A stretch of 64,000 nt of DNA from Nonomuraea ceibae (lineage in GTDB: Bacteria > Actinomycetota > Actinomycetes > Streptosporangiales > Streptosporangiaceae), in the NCBI RefSeq assembly GCF_019396325.1, contig NZ_JAHKRO010000041.1:1-64000 (forward strand), read 5' to 3'. The position numbers and the translations under genes are program-made. The notes beneath the pieces were generated by a model. It did not search any database and was not told the DNA's origin. It worked only from the letters and a program-made list of their open reading frames with translations. Below are positions 25,860 through 34,874 of the stretch, in pieces; within the stretch, counting starts at the first letter, position 1; every line of letters begins with the position of its first letter.

Positions 25860-26861
25860 CGGGGCGGTGGAGGCCCGGACGATCAGCTCGGTGGCCAGCT
25901 CGACGTGGTGCGACTCGACCGTGCCGCCCGCCGCCAGCCGCAGCGCGGTACGCAGGGCGACGGCGCCCATCTCGCGCAGCGGCTGGCGCACGGTCGTCAG
26001 CGGCGGCGAGGCCATCTGGGCGATCTGCGTGTCGTCGAACCCGACGATGCTGAGGTCCTCGGGGATGCGCAGCCCGCGTGCACGGGCCGCCTCCATGAGG
26101 CCGAGCGCGGTCTCGTCGCAGCCCGCGAAGACGGCCGTCGGCGGCTGCGCCAGGCCGAGCAGCGCGGCCCCGCCCGTCAGCCCGTCGTCGTAGCGGAAGG
26201 CGCCGTACCGGACGTGGCCGGGCGGGACGGGCGCCCCGGCGGCCTCCATCGCGGCCCGGTAACCGTGCAGCCGGGCCTGGTTGCAGGCGGCGGCCGGCGG
26301 CCCGCCGAGGTAGGCGACGCGCCGGTGGCCCAGGGTGAGCAGGTGCTGGGTCGCCGCCAGCCCGCCCGCGAAGTTCGTCGACCCGACGCTGGTCACGCGG
26401 GCGCGCGGCAGGTTCAGCGGGTCGATCACGACGAGCGGCAGCCGCGCCCTGGCCAGCGCGTCGAGCTCGGCGGCCGAAATCTCGCCGGTGACCGCGACCA
26501 GCGCGCGCCGCCCGCCCGCGACCAGGTCGCGGGCCCAGGCGGCGGTGCGGTCGGCGACCTTGGCTATGCTCACGACGACCGACGCGCAGCTCTCCGCCCC
26601 GGCCAGCACCGCGCCCTGGATGATCTCGCTGGAGTACGCGTTCAGGTCGGCGTCGAACTGCACCTCGATCACGTACCCGGCCTCGGCCCGGCGCGGCGGC
26701 GGCGCGACGTAGTCGTGCCGCCGCAGCAGCTCCTGCACCAGCGACCGGGTCTCCGGCGCGACGTCGCTGCGGCCGTTGAGCACCTTGGACACGGTGGCCA
26801 CCGACACCCCCGCCGAGGCGGCGACGGTGGCCAGCGTGGCGCGCCTAGGACGCGCCGGCAT
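25845..26861 (-). CDS. LacI-family transcriptional regulator
   Basis: A 338-residue repressor: N-terminal helix-turn-helix with the LacI hinge (TLATVAASAGVSVATVSKVLNG) and a periplasmic-binding-protein-like ligand domain (about 60-338). Its start overlaps the end of the GH3 gene by 17 bases, so it is translated from the same mRNA. The GH3 and divergent ABC promoters share a CGAAA-TTTCG box that this protein is the obvious candidate to bind. It would then be induced by the transported oligosaccharide or its product. Confidence 0.92.
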   Translation of the reverse strand: MPARPRRATLATVAASAGVSVATVSKVLNGRSDVAPETRSLVQELLRRHDYVAPPPRRAEAGYVIEVQFDADLNAYSSEIIQGAVLAGAESCASVVVSIAKVADRTAAWARDLVAGGRRALVAVTGEISAAELDALARARLPLVVIDPLNLPRARVTSVGSTNFAGGLAATQHLLTLGHRRVAYLGGPPAAACNQARLHGYRAAMEAAGAPVPPGHVRYGAFRYDDGLTGGAALLGLAQPPTAVFAGCDETALGLMEAARARGLRIPEDLSIVGFDDTQIAQMASPPLTTVRQPLREMGAVALRTALRLAAGGTVESHHVELATELIVRASTAPAPGG

Positions 26862-29238
26862 CGGGCCCGTCCAGCGGGACGACCTCCACGGGCGTGTCGA
26901 GCCGGCGGCCGGGCCCGGTCTCGCGCAGCGGCCCGGTCAGCCGGACCCGGCCGCGCAGCGGCAGGTCGGCGGACGAGGTGCCGACGAGCACGTCGAGGTC
27001 GCCGGGCTCGACGACGCGGCGCAGGTCGCGGCCGGTGAAGGCGGTGCGGTCGGCGTGCACGCGGAAGCGCACCTCGGCGCTGCCGCCGGGCTCCAGCCGG
27101 ACCCGGGCGAAGCCGGTGAGCTGCCGCACCGGCCTGGTCACCTGGGCGAGCACGTCACGCAGGTAGAGTTGGACGACCTCCTCGCCGGCCCGCCCGCCGG
27201 TGTTGCGCACCGTGGCCGAGACGGTGAACTCGCCGTCGGTCGGCACCTCGGCGTCGCTGACGCGCAGCTCGCCCACCTCGAACGTGGTGTAGGAGGTCCC
27301 GTACCCGAAGGGGAACAGCGGCGTCGGGTCGAGGTTGCTGATGCCCGCGCTGTCGACGCCGAGCGGCGGCTGCAGGTAGGTGCCGGGCTGCCCGCCGGGC
27401 CTGCGCGGGATCTGCACCGGCAGCCTGCCGACGGGCTGGACCCGGCCGGACAGCACGCCGGCGATCGCCGCGCCGCCCTCCTCGCCGGGCATGAACGCCT
27501 GCACCAGCGCCGCCGCGTGGGCGTGCACCTCGCCGAGCGCGTACGGGCGGCCGGAGACGACGACCACGACCACCGGCGTGCCGGTGGCGGCCAGGGCCGT
27601 CACCAGGTCCTCCTGCGGGCCGGGCAGCCGCAGGTCCTCCGCGTCGCAGCCCTCGCCCGAGGTGCCGAGCCCGAACATGCCGGCCAGGTCGCCCACGACG
27701 GCCACGCACAGGTCGGCCCCGGCGGCGGCCGAGACGGCGGCGGCGAAGCCGGACCGGTCGCCGTCGCGCACGTCGCAGCCCCGCTCGTGGACGATCTCGG
27801 CGTCCGGCAGCTCGGCGCGCAGCGCCTCCAGCACGGTCGGCGCCTCGATGCCGAGCCCGAGGCCGGGGTGGCGGGGCAGCACGTGGTTGGGGAAGGCGTA
27901 GCAGCCCATGAACGTGCGCGCGTCGTCGGCGCACGGGCCGACGACGGCGACCCGGCGCGCTCCCGGCGCCAGGGGCAGCGCCGTGCCCGCGTCGAGCAGC
28001 ACGATCGAGCGTTCGGCCAGCTCGCGGGCCAGCGCCCGGTTGGCGGGGGAGTCGAGGTCGGCGGCGGCCCCGGCGACCGACCGCTCCGGCGTCCAGTCCT
28101 CGTCGAGCAGCCCCAGCTCGGCCTTCTGGGTGAGCAGGCGGCGGGCCGCCCGGTCGATCACCTCCTCGGGAAGCTCGCCGCTGCGCACCCGGTCGTCCAG
28201 GTGCTGCCCGAACCCGAGCGTGTCGGGCAGCTCGACGTCGACGCCCGCGCTCAGCGCCAGCATGCCGGCCTCGGCGGCGTCGGCGGCGACGCCGTGCATG
28301 GTGGCCAGGAACGGGATCGACCAGTAGTCCGACACGACGGTCCCGGTGAACCCCCATTCGCGGCGCAGCACCTCGTCGAGCAGCCACGGGTCGACGGCGG
28401 CCGGGACGCCGTCCACGTCGGAGTAGGAGTTCATCACCGACCCGGCGCCGCCGTGCGTGACGGCCGTCTCGAACGGCGGCAGGATCACGTCCATCAGCTC
28501 GCGCCGGCCCATCGGCACCGGCCCGTGGTTGCGCGCGGCCCGCGAGGCGGAGTAGCCGGCGAAGTGCTTGAGCGTGGCGATGATCCCGGCGCCCTGCAGT
28601 CCGCGCACGTACGCGGTGCCGAGGGTCGCGACCAGGTACGGGTCCTCACCCATGGTCTCCTCGACCCGGCCCCACCGGTAGTCGCGGACCACGTCCAGCA
28701 CCGGCGCGAGGCCCTGGTGGGCGCCCACGGCCCGCATGTCGCGCCCGATGGCCGCGGCCATCCGCTCCACCAGCTCGGGGTCGAACGTCGCCGCCCAGGC
28801 GATGGCCGCCGGGTAGACGGTCGCGCCGTAGGTGGTGAAACCCGTCAGGCACTCCTCGTGCACGATCGCCGGGACGCCCAGCCGGGAGCCGTCCACGACG
28901 GCCCGCTGGAGCCGCACCACCTCGGCGGCGCCCTGCTCGGGCGTCACCGGCGCGCTGCCGAACACCCGCGTCAGATGGCCGAGCCCGTGGACCGGGCCCG
29001 GCGGGGCCGACTTGGTGGCCGCGAACACGTCCTGCATCGGCGCCACGTTGGCCGTGCCCGACTCGCCCCCGTCGGGCTGCATGTCGTTGCCGGGCCACCA
29101 GCTGCCGAGCTGCGCCACCTTCTCCTCAAGCGTCATCTCCGCGAGAAGGGCGTCGACCCGGTCGGCCACGGGAAGGGCGGGGTCCCGCCAGGGGCGGGTA
29201 ACCTGGCCCGGCGTGGGCGTCCGATCAAGTGCTGTCAT
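26845..29238 (-). CDS. Glycoside hydrolase family 3 (beta-glucosidase/beta-xylosidase)
   Basis: A 797-residue GH3 enzyme without signal peptide, hence intracellular. Substrate-side motifs are HEECLTGF (127-134), KHFAGYSASRAARNHGP (224-240) and VVSDYW with catalytic Asp 304. The second domain and a C-terminal fibronectin-III-like domain (PFGYGTSYTTFEVG onward) follow. It should cleave beta-linked oligosaccharides delivered by the divergent ABC transporter. HEE and NHGP patterns occur in xylosidase-like GH3 enzymes, so beta-xylo- or gluco-oligosaccharides are the likeliest substrates. Co-transcribed with the LacI gene. Confidence 0.9.
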   Translation of the reverse strand: MTALDRTPTPGQVTRPWRDPALPVADRVDALLAEMTLEEKVAQLGSWWPGNDMQPDGGESGTANVAPMQDVFAATKSAPPGPVHGLGHLTRVFGSAPVTPEQGAAEVVRLQRAVVDGSRLGVPAIVHEECLTGFTTYGATVYPAAIAWAATFDPELVERMAAAIGRDMRAVGAHQGLAPVLDVVRDYRWGRVEETMGEDPYLVATLGTAYVRGLQGAGIIATLKHFAGYSASRAARNHGPVPMGRRELMDVILPPFETAVTHGGAGSVMNSYSDVDGVPAAVDPWLLDEVLRREWGFTGTVVSDYWSIPFLATMHGVAADAAEAGMLALSAGVDVELPDTLGFGQHLDDRVRSGELPEEVIDRAARRLLTQKAELGLLDEDWTPERSVAGAAADLDSPANRALARELAERSIVLLDAGTALPLAPGARRVAVVGPCADDARTFMGCYAFPNHVLPRHPGLGLGIEAPTVLEALRAELPDAEIVHERGCDVRDGDRSGFAAAVSAAAGADLCVAVVGDLAGMFGLGTSGEGCDAEDLRLPGPQEDLVTALAATGTPVVVVVVSGRPYALGEVHAHAAALVQAFMPGEEGGAAIAGVLSGRVQPVGRLPVQIPRRPGGQPGTYLQPPLGVDSAGISNLDPTPLFPFGYGTSYTTFEVGELRVSDAEVPTDGEFTVSATVRNTGGRAGEEVVQLYLRDVLAQVTRPVRQLTGFARVRLEPGGSAEVRFRVHADRTAFTGRDLRRVVEPGDLDVLVGTSSADLPLRGRVRLTGPLRETGPGRRLDTPVEVVPLDGPDAGAS

Positions 29239-29258
29239 CTGCTGCTCCTTAAAGCCGC

Positions 29259-29285
29259 CGAAAGTTTCGAAATATTGTCGACAAT
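29259..29285. promoter_or_regulatory. LacI-type operator upstream of GH3-LacI operon
   Basis: CGAAAGTTTCG (29259-29269) is a perfect 5-bp inverted repeat around one base. It is followed closely by a second palindrome, ATTGTCGACAAT (29274-29285). The first matches the box at 29429 in front of the ABC operon. Confidence 0.65.
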
Positions 29286-29379
29286 GCCGGGCGACCCGCG
29301 CGGAGATCTTGCCTGACCCCGTTTGAACAGCTAGGCGCCCGTGTGAGAGTACAACATGGACACGTCTGGATACAGGGGG

Positions 29380-29408
29380 TTGACAGGCATATGGGCCGAT
29401 TCTAGATT
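29380..29408 (+). promoter_or_regulatory. Sigma-A-type promoter of the sugar ABC operon
   Basis: TTGACA (29380-29385) and TAGATT (29403-29408) are separated by exactly 17 bases. The operator at 29429 lies just downstream of the expected transcription start, suited to repression. Confidence 0.75.
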
Positions 29409-29428
29409 GCCTCCCGCGCGGTCATTTT

Positions 29429-29440
29429 CGAAATGTTTCG
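29429..29440. promoter_or_regulatory. Shared CGAAA-TTTCG operator of the ABC operon
   Basis: CGAAATGTTTCG has the same half-sites as the box at 29259-29269 with a 2-base spacer. Placed between the promoter and the start codon, it should mediate repression by the LacI regulator at 25845-26861. Confidence 0.65.
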
Positions 29441-29456
29441 ACAGGGAGAGATCAGC

Positions 29457-30806
29457 GTGGAGCCCAGGACAACGTCTCGCCGTACCTTCCTCAGCCTCTC
29501 CATGGGTCTGCCCCTGGGAGCGGCGCTCGCCGCCTGCGGCACCTCCGGGCCCACCCGGGCCGGCGGCACGCCGACAGGCGGCGGAGGCGGGGGCGGCGGA
29601 GCAACCTACTGGTACCTCTCCGGCCAGCCCCAGGAAGGCATCCGGGCCGGCGCGGTGGAGCGCTTCAACAAGGCCAACCCCGGCGGGCAGATCACCGGGA
29701 CGACCTTCCAGAACGACGCCTACAAGGCCAAGATCAAGACGGCGATCGGCGCGGGCCAGGCGCCCACGCTCATCTGGGGCTGGGGCGGCGGCACGCTGCG
29801 CAGCTACGTCCAGGCCGGGCAGGTCGAGGACCTGACGCCGTGGTTCGGCGAGAACGCCGCCGTCAAGGACCGGCTGTTCCCCTCCTCCTTCGGCGCGGCC
29901 ACCATCGACGGCAAGATCTACGCGATGCCGTGCGAGACCGTCCAGCCGATCGTCCTGTTCTACAACAAGAAGCTGTTCGACAAGATCGGCGCAGAGCCGC
30001 CCCAGAGCTGGGGCGACATCATGGCCCTGGTGCCGAAGTTCAACGCGGCCGGCATCGCGCCGTTCTCGCTCGGCGGGCAGTCACGCTGGACGAACATGAT
30101 GTGGCTGGAGTTCCTCTTCGACCGCATCGCCGGCCCCGAGGTCTTCCAGGCCGTCTTCGACGGGCAGAAGGACGCCTGGTCCAACCCGGCCGCCATCGAC
30201 GCGCTCACCAAGATGCAGGACCTGATCAAGGCCGACGGCTTCATCAAGGGCTTCTCCTCGATCACCGCCGACTCCAACGCCGACCAGGCCCTCCTCTACA
30301 CCGGCAAGGCCGCCATGATGCTGCACGGCTCGTGGACGTACGGCATGATGGCCGCCGACGGCGGCGACTTCGTCTCCGGCGGCAACCTCGGCTTCATGAA
30401 CTTCCCGCCCGTCGAAGGCGGCAAGGGCGACCCCTCCAACACCGTCGGCAACCCCGGCCAGTACCTGTCGATCTCCTCCAAGGCGACCGCCGAGCAGAAG
30501 GAGATCGCCAAGAAGTTCTTCGCCACCGGCGTGCTCGACGGCGAGGAGGTGAAGGGCTGGGTCGGCACCGGCGCGGTGCCGATCGTCCAGGGCGCCGACA
30601 GCAACTTCGCCGGCTCCAAGGACGCCGACTGGCTCAACTTCGTCTACGGCGTCGCCAGCAAGGCCGGCACCTTCCAGCAGTCGTGGGACCAGGCCCTCAG
30701 CCCGACGGCGGCCGAGACGCTGCTGGACAACATCGCCAAGCTCTTCCAGCTCTCGGTGACGCCGGAGGAGTTCGCCACCAACCTGAACGCGGTCATCGGC
30801 AAGTGA
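29457..30806 (+). CDS. Sugar ABC transporter substrate-binding lipoprotein
   Basis: A 449-residue CUT1-type binding protein. GTG at 29457 has GGGAGAG upstream. The N-terminus holds a twin-arginine-like SRRTFLSLS and a lipobox LAAC, so the mature protein is a surface lipoprotein probably exported by the Tat route. A Gly-rich linker follows, then the two-lobed binding fold (YNKKLFDKIGAEPPQSWGD, LYTGKAAMMLHGSW). It delivers sugar to the two downstream permeases. GTGA overlap with the next gene. Confidence 0.92.
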   Translation: MEPRTTSRRTFLSLSMGLPLGAALAACGTSGPTRAGGTPTGGGGGGGGATYWYLSGQPQEGIRAGAVERFNKANPGGQITGTTFQNDAYKAKIKTAIGAGQAPTLIWGWGGGTLRSYVQAGQVEDLTPWFGENAAVKDRLFPSSFGAATIDGKIYAMPCETVQPIVLFYNKKLFDKIGAEPPQSWGDIMALVPKFNAAGIAPFSLGGQSRWTNMMWLEFLFDRIAGPEVFQAVFDGQKDAWSNPAAIDALTKMQDLIKADGFIKGFSSITADSNADQALLYTGKAAMMLHGSWTYGMMAADGGDFVSGGNLGFMNFPPVEGGKGDPSNTVGNPGQYLSISSKATAEQKEIAKKFFATGVLDGEEVKGWVGTGAVPIVQGADSNFAGSKDADWLNFVYGVASKAGTFQQSWDQALSPTAAETLLDNIAKLFQLSVTPEEFATNLNAVIGK

Positions 30807-31684
30807 GCGCACCCCCGCGGCACGGCTCGCTCGCGTGGCTGGCCGTGCCCGCGTTACTGCTTTTCGGCGCCTTCGGCGTGGTCCCGCTCGTGGGCGTGCT
30901 CGTGCTCAGCTTCACCTCGTGGGACGGGCTCGGCGACATCCACTTCACCGGCCTGGAGAGCTGGGCCGCGGTGCTCGCCGACCCGGGGCTGCCGCACGCC
31001 CTGTGGGTGACGTTCCTGGTCATGGCCGTCTCCTGGCTGGTGCAGACCCCGGCCAGCATCCTGCTCGGCGTGTTCCTGGCCGGTCACCAGCGCTACCGCG
31101 CGGTCCTGTCGGTCGTGTACTTCGTGCCGCTGCTGCTCAGCTCGGCCGCCATCGCGATCACGTACAAGGCGCTGCTCGACCCGAACTTCGGGCTCGGCGC
31201 CGGGCTCGGGCTGGAGATCCTCGCCCAGGACTGGCTCGGCGAGCCCGCACTCGCCTTCGGCGTCGTCATCTTCGTGGTGTCCTGGCAGTTCATCCCGTTC
31301 CACTCGCTGATCTACCAGGGCGGCGCGCGGCAGATCCCGCGCTCGATGTACGAGGCCGCCGAGCTCGACGGGGCCGGCCGGATCCGCAAGTTCTTCAGCA
31401 TCACCCTGCCGCAGCTCAAGTACACGATCGTGACCTCCTCGACGCTCATGGTCGTCGGGTCGCTGACGTTCTTCGACCTGATCTTCGTGCTGACGGCGGG
31501 CGGGCCCGGCGACGCCACCCGGGTGCTCGCCCTCGACATGTACAAGCGCGGTTTCCAGGCCAACCTCATGGGCCCGGCCAGCGTGATCGCCGTCATCCTC
31601 GTCCTGGTCGGCCTCGCCCTGGCCCTGCTGCTGCGCCGGCTCGGCGGCGGGACCGGCAGCGACAGCAGGCTGGAGGGAGCCTGA
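30803..31684 (+). CDS. Sugar ABC transporter permease 1
   Basis: A 293-residue MalF-type permease with about 6 membrane segments. The EAA loop that docks the ATPase is YEAAELDGAGRIRKFFSITLP. Start GTG at 30803 overlaps the binding-protein stop. It forms a heterodimer with the product of the next gene. Confidence 0.9.
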   Translation: MSAPPRHGSLAWLAVPALLLFGAFGVVPLVGVLVLSFTSWDGLGDIHFTGLESWAAVLADPGLPHALWVTFLVMAVSWLVQTPASILLGVFLAGHQRYRAVLSVVYFVPLLLSSAAIAITYKALLDPNFGLGAGLGLEILAQDWLGEPALAFGVVIFVVSWQFIPFHSLIYQGGARQIPRSMYEAAELDGAGRIRKFFSITLPQLKYTIVTSSTLMVVGSLTFFDLIFVLTAGGPGDATRVLALDMYKRGFQANLMGPASVIAVILVLVGLALALLLRRLGGGTGSDSRLEGA

Positions 31685-31685
31685 C

Positions 31686-32525
31686 ATGGCCACCAGAACC
31701 CCCGGGCGCGAGCGTCCCAACTGGGTCGCCGGCGCCGTGAGCCTGGCGTGGCTGGCGATCGTCGTCATCCCCATCTACTGGATCGTCATCACCAGCTTCA
31801 AGACGCAGAGCACCTACTACGCGACCAACCCGCTGACGCCGCCGACGGAGCCGAACCTCGACGCCTACCGGCTGGTCATCGAGTCGGACTTCGTCCTGTA
31901 CTTCGCCAACAGCCTCATCGTCACCGCCGGCGCGGTCATCCCCGCGGTCACGGTCTCGTTCATGGCCGCGTACGCGATCGTGCGCGGCGGCAACGGCAGG
32001 TTCCTGCGCTCGGTCAACTGGCTGTTCCTCATGGGGCTGGCCATCCCGCTGCAGGCGACCGTCATCCCGATCTACCTGATCATCATCCGGCTGAGCCTGT
32101 ACGACTCGCTGCTGGCGCTGATCCTGCCGTCGATCGCGTTCGCGATCCCGTTGTCGGTGCTGATCCTGGCCAACTTCATCCGCGACGTGCCCAAGGAGCT
32201 GTTCGAGTCGATGCGGCTCGACGGCGCCAGCGAGTGGGGCACGCTGTGGCGGCTGGCCTTCCCGCTGACGCGGCCGGCCGTGGTCACGGTGACCGTCTAC
32301 AACGCGCTGACGATCTGGAACGGGTTCCTGCTGCCGCTGATCCTCACCCAGAGCCCGGACAAGCGCGTGCTGCCGCTGGCGCTGTGGAGCTTCCAGGGCC
32401 AATACAGCATCAACGTCCCCGCGGTGCTCGCCTCCGTCGTGCTGACCACGCTGCCCATCCTGGTCCTGTACGTGGTCGGCCGCCGCCAGCTCCTCAGCGG
32501 GCTGACGGCGGGCTTCGGCAAGTAG
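31686..32525 (+). CDS. Sugar ABC transporter permease 2
   Basis: A 279-residue MalG-type permease with six membrane segments and EAA loop FESMRLDGASEWGTLWRLAFP. It starts one base after the stop of permease 1. No ATPase gene follows; actinomycete CUT1 systems commonly share one MsiK-type ATPase encoded elsewhere, which is what I infer here. Terminator hairpin 18 bases downstream. Confidence 0.92.
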   Translation: MATRTPGRERPNWVAGAVSLAWLAIVVIPIYWIVITSFKTQSTYYATNPLTPPTEPNLDAYRLVIESDFVLYFANSLIVTAGAVIPAVTVSFMAAYAIVRGGNGRFLRSVNWLFLMGLAIPLQATVIPIYLIIIRLSLYDSLLALILPSIAFAIPLSVLILANFIRDVPKELFESMRLDGASEWGTLWRLAFPLTRPAVVTVTVYNALTIWNGFLLPLILTQSPDKRVLPLALWSFQGQYSINVPAVLASVVLTTLPILVLYVVGRRQLLSGLTAGFGK

Positions 32526-32543
32526 GCGCCGCCGCCGGGTAGG

Positions 32544-32567
32544 TGTCCGGCATGGGGGAGCCGGACA
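32544..32567 (+). terminator. Terminator hairpin of the ABC operon
   Basis: TGTCCGGC and GCCGGACA pair over 8 bp with an 8-base loop, 18 bases after the permease stop. Confidence 0.55.
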
Positions 32568-32610
32568 TCGCGGTCGTCGGCGCGTGGGCGACGACGGGCG
32601 CTGACCGCGC

Positions 32611-33450
32611 TCACCGGCCGACGGGCAGCTCGTCCAGGACGGCGGCGGCCAGGGCGCGGGCGGGCTCCTCCCAGGCGCGGGCCAGCTCGTGGAAGGCGCG
32701 TTCGGCCCGGATGGCGGGCCAGTCGGCCGGCAGGTGCTCGGCCGGCAGGTGCGGGTCCTGGCGGACGAGCCCCAGCCAGTCGGTGTGGAGCAGGAGCTGC
32801 CGGGCCAGGTCGTCGGGCAGCCCGAGCCGCGTGCCGCCGTCGTGCCAGCGGTCGAGGAAGGCGCGGTAGCGCTCGGCGATGCGCGGCGTGTCGAAGGCCC
32901 GGACCAGGTCGGCCGACTCGGTCGGCTTGAGCGCCCGCGCGGCCAGCACGGTCACGTGCTCGTGCAGCCCCAGCTCCGTCACCGTCCCGGTCACGTCCTT
33001 GACGCCGGGAGCGATCCAGAGCCCGCTCTGCAGGAGCCCGAACCCGGCCCACACGAGCCGTGAGCGCAGGTCGTGGCGGGCGCCGCGCAGGCTGTCGGGC
33101 AGCGAGAACCCGACCAGGGTCCAGGTGCCGTCCCAGTCGCGGTTGACGGCGCCGGTCTCCCAGACGCGGCGGCGGCCGTCCTCCAGCACGCCGGTGGCCT
33201 TGGGCGTGAGCCCGAAATAGGTCTTGCGGCCCTGCCGGTGGCGGGCCAGCAGCCCCCGGTTGACCATGCGCGTCAGCGTGGAGCGTACCGCCTCCTCGGT
33301 CACGCCGAGGCGCGCGAACACGTCGATGACGCTGCCGGAGTAGACGGCGACGCGGCGGCCGAGCACGTAGACGCCGAGGAAGCTGAACATCAGCGACTGG
33401 GGGCGCGGTGAGGAGGAGTGCGCGGCGCCGTCCCCGTCGTCGGAAGTCAC
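32611..33450 (-). CDS. PaaX-family transcriptional regulator
   Basis: A repressor of about 279 residues related to PaaX, which controls phenylacetate degradation. Winged-helix region: RPQSLMFSFLGVYVLGRR and VTEEAVRSTLTRMVNRGLLA; PaaX C-terminal domain: LPDDLARQLLLHTDWLGLVRQD. GTG at 33450 is preferred because it places the conserved region about 15 residues in; ATG at 33474 is possible. Neither has a good Shine-Dalgarno site. Divergent from the MHS transporter, so it probably controls the transporter and perhaps the synthetase-hydrolase pair beyond. Confidence 0.87.
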   Translation of the reverse strand: MTSDDGDGAAHSSSPRPQSLMFSFLGVYVLGRRVAVYSGSVIDVFARLGVTEEAVRSTLTRMVNRGLLARHRQGRKTYFGLTPKATGVLEDGRRRVWETGAVNRDWDGTWTLVGFSLPDSLRGARHDLRSRLVWAGFGLLQSGLWIAPGVKDVTGTVTELGLHEHVTVLAARALKPTESADLVRAFDTPRIAERYRAFLDRWHDGGTRLGLPDDLARQLLLHTDWLGLVRQDPHLPAEHLPADWPAIRAERAFHELARAWEEPARALAAAVLDELPVGR

Positions 33451-33560
33451 GAGTAGAGGGTAGACGGGTCCCATTTGTTGGGCAAAGCTATGACGCAGAT
33501 CGGGAGTTTGCCCCGCGTTCAATGGTGTTCCGTCACCCCCCCTGCGAAGGAACCAACGCC

Positions 33561-34874
33561 ATGACCGAATCGCCGGCCTCCGCGCAACCCGTCCAGCTCC
33601 GCCGCGCCGTCGCCTCCAGCTACCTGGGCAGCGTCATCGAGTACTACGACTTCCTGCTGTACGCCACCGCCTCCGCCCTGGTGTTCGGCAAGGTCTTCTT
33701 CTCCGGGCTGCCCCCGCTCGCGGCCACCGTCGCCAGCCTCGGCACGTTCGCCACCGGCTACCTGGCGCGCCCGCTCGGCGGCGTGATCTTCGGCCACTTC
33801 GGCGACCGGCTGGGCCGCAAGCGCATGCTCATCCTCACGATGGTCCTCATGGGCGTGGCGAGCTTCCTCATCGGCCTGCTGCCCACCTACGAGCAGATCG
33901 GCAGCCTCGCCCCCATCACGCTCGTCCTGCTCCGCGTCGTCCAGGGCGTCGCGGTCGGCGGCGAGTGGGGCGGCGCGGTGCTGATGTCCGCCGAGCACGC
34001 CACCGGGCGGCGCGGCCTGTGGGCGAGCTTCACCAACGCCGGAGCGCCCTCCGGCATGCTGCTGTCCACCGCCGTGCTCAGCGGGAGCGCCGCCGTCCTG
34101 GGCGAGCGGGAGTTCCTCAGCTGGGGCTGGCGCGTCCCGTTCCTGATCAGCATCGCGCTGCTGGGCGTCGGCCTGTTCGTCCGCGCCCGCGTCGAGGAGA
34201 CCCCGGTGTTCACGGCCGCCCGGCGGCAGGACGCCTCCGCGCCGCTGCTGGACGTGCTGCGCCACCACCCGAGGACGCTCCTGCTCGGCGTCGGCGTCGG
34301 CCTGTCCGCGTTCGTCCTGCAGGGCACGCTCACCACGTTCTTGCTGGCCTACGGGGTGGAGGCCGGCTTCGCCCGGCAGGAGGTGCTCAACGGGCTGACG
34401 CTCTCCTCGGGGCTGGCGATCCTCGGCATCCTCGGCTGGTCGGCGCTGTCGGACCGGGTGGGCCGCCGGCCCGTCGTCCTGGCCGGCGCCGTCCTCGCCG
34501 CCGTCTACAGCTTCCTGCTCTTCCCGGTGGCCGACACGGGCAGCGTGGCCCTGCTCACGCTCCTGCTCGTGCTCGGCCAGTCGGTCATCCACCCGATGAT
34601 GTACGGGCCGCTCGCCGCCCTGTACGCCGAGCTGTTCTCCACCCGCAGCCGCTACACCGGCGCCTCGCTCGGCTACCAGCTCGCCGGGCTCGGCGCGGGA
34701 CTCGCCCCCGTGGTCTTCGCGCAGATCCGGGCGGCGAACGACGGCGGCGGCACGATGGTCATCTCCGCCGTCATCGCCGCCTTCTGCCTGCTCACGGTCG
34801 GGTGCGCGCTGGCGCTGCGCGAGACCAGCCGCACCGACCTGGCGGGCGGGCCGATCAGCGAGGGCGTCAGGTAG
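33561..34874 (+). CDS. MFS transporter, metabolite:H+ symporter (MHS) family
   Basis: A 437-residue 12-segment permease. MHS hallmarks are the early SYLGSVIEYYDFLLYATASA, HFGDRLGRKRML, and GVAVGGEWGGAVLM. The family imports organic acids such as benzoate-type, citrate, shikimate or proline-betaine compounds. ATG at 33561 has GAAGGAA upstream. Divergent from the PaaX gene; its 3' end overlaps the convergent acyl-CoA synthetase by 8 bases. Confidence 0.9.
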   Translation: MTESPASAQPVQLRRAVASSYLGSVIEYYDFLLYATASALVFGKVFFSGLPPLAATVASLGTFATGYLARPLGGVIFGHFGDRLGRKRMLILTMVLMGVASFLIGLLPTYEQIGSLAPITLVLLRVVQGVAVGGEWGGAVLMSAEHATGRRGLWASFTNAGAPSGMLLSTAVLSGSAAVLGEREFLSWGWRVPFLISIALLGVGLFVRARVEETPVFTAARRQDASAPLLDVLRHHPRTLLLGVGVGLSAFVLQGTLTTFLLAYGVEAGFARQEVLNGLTLSSGLAILGILGWSALSDRVGRRPVVLAGAVLAAVYSFLLFPVADTGSVALLTLLLVLGQSVIHPMMYGPLAALYAELFSTRSRYTGASLGYQLAGLGAGLAPVVFAQIRAANDGGGTMVISAVIAAFCLLTVGCALALRETSRTDLAGGPISEGVR

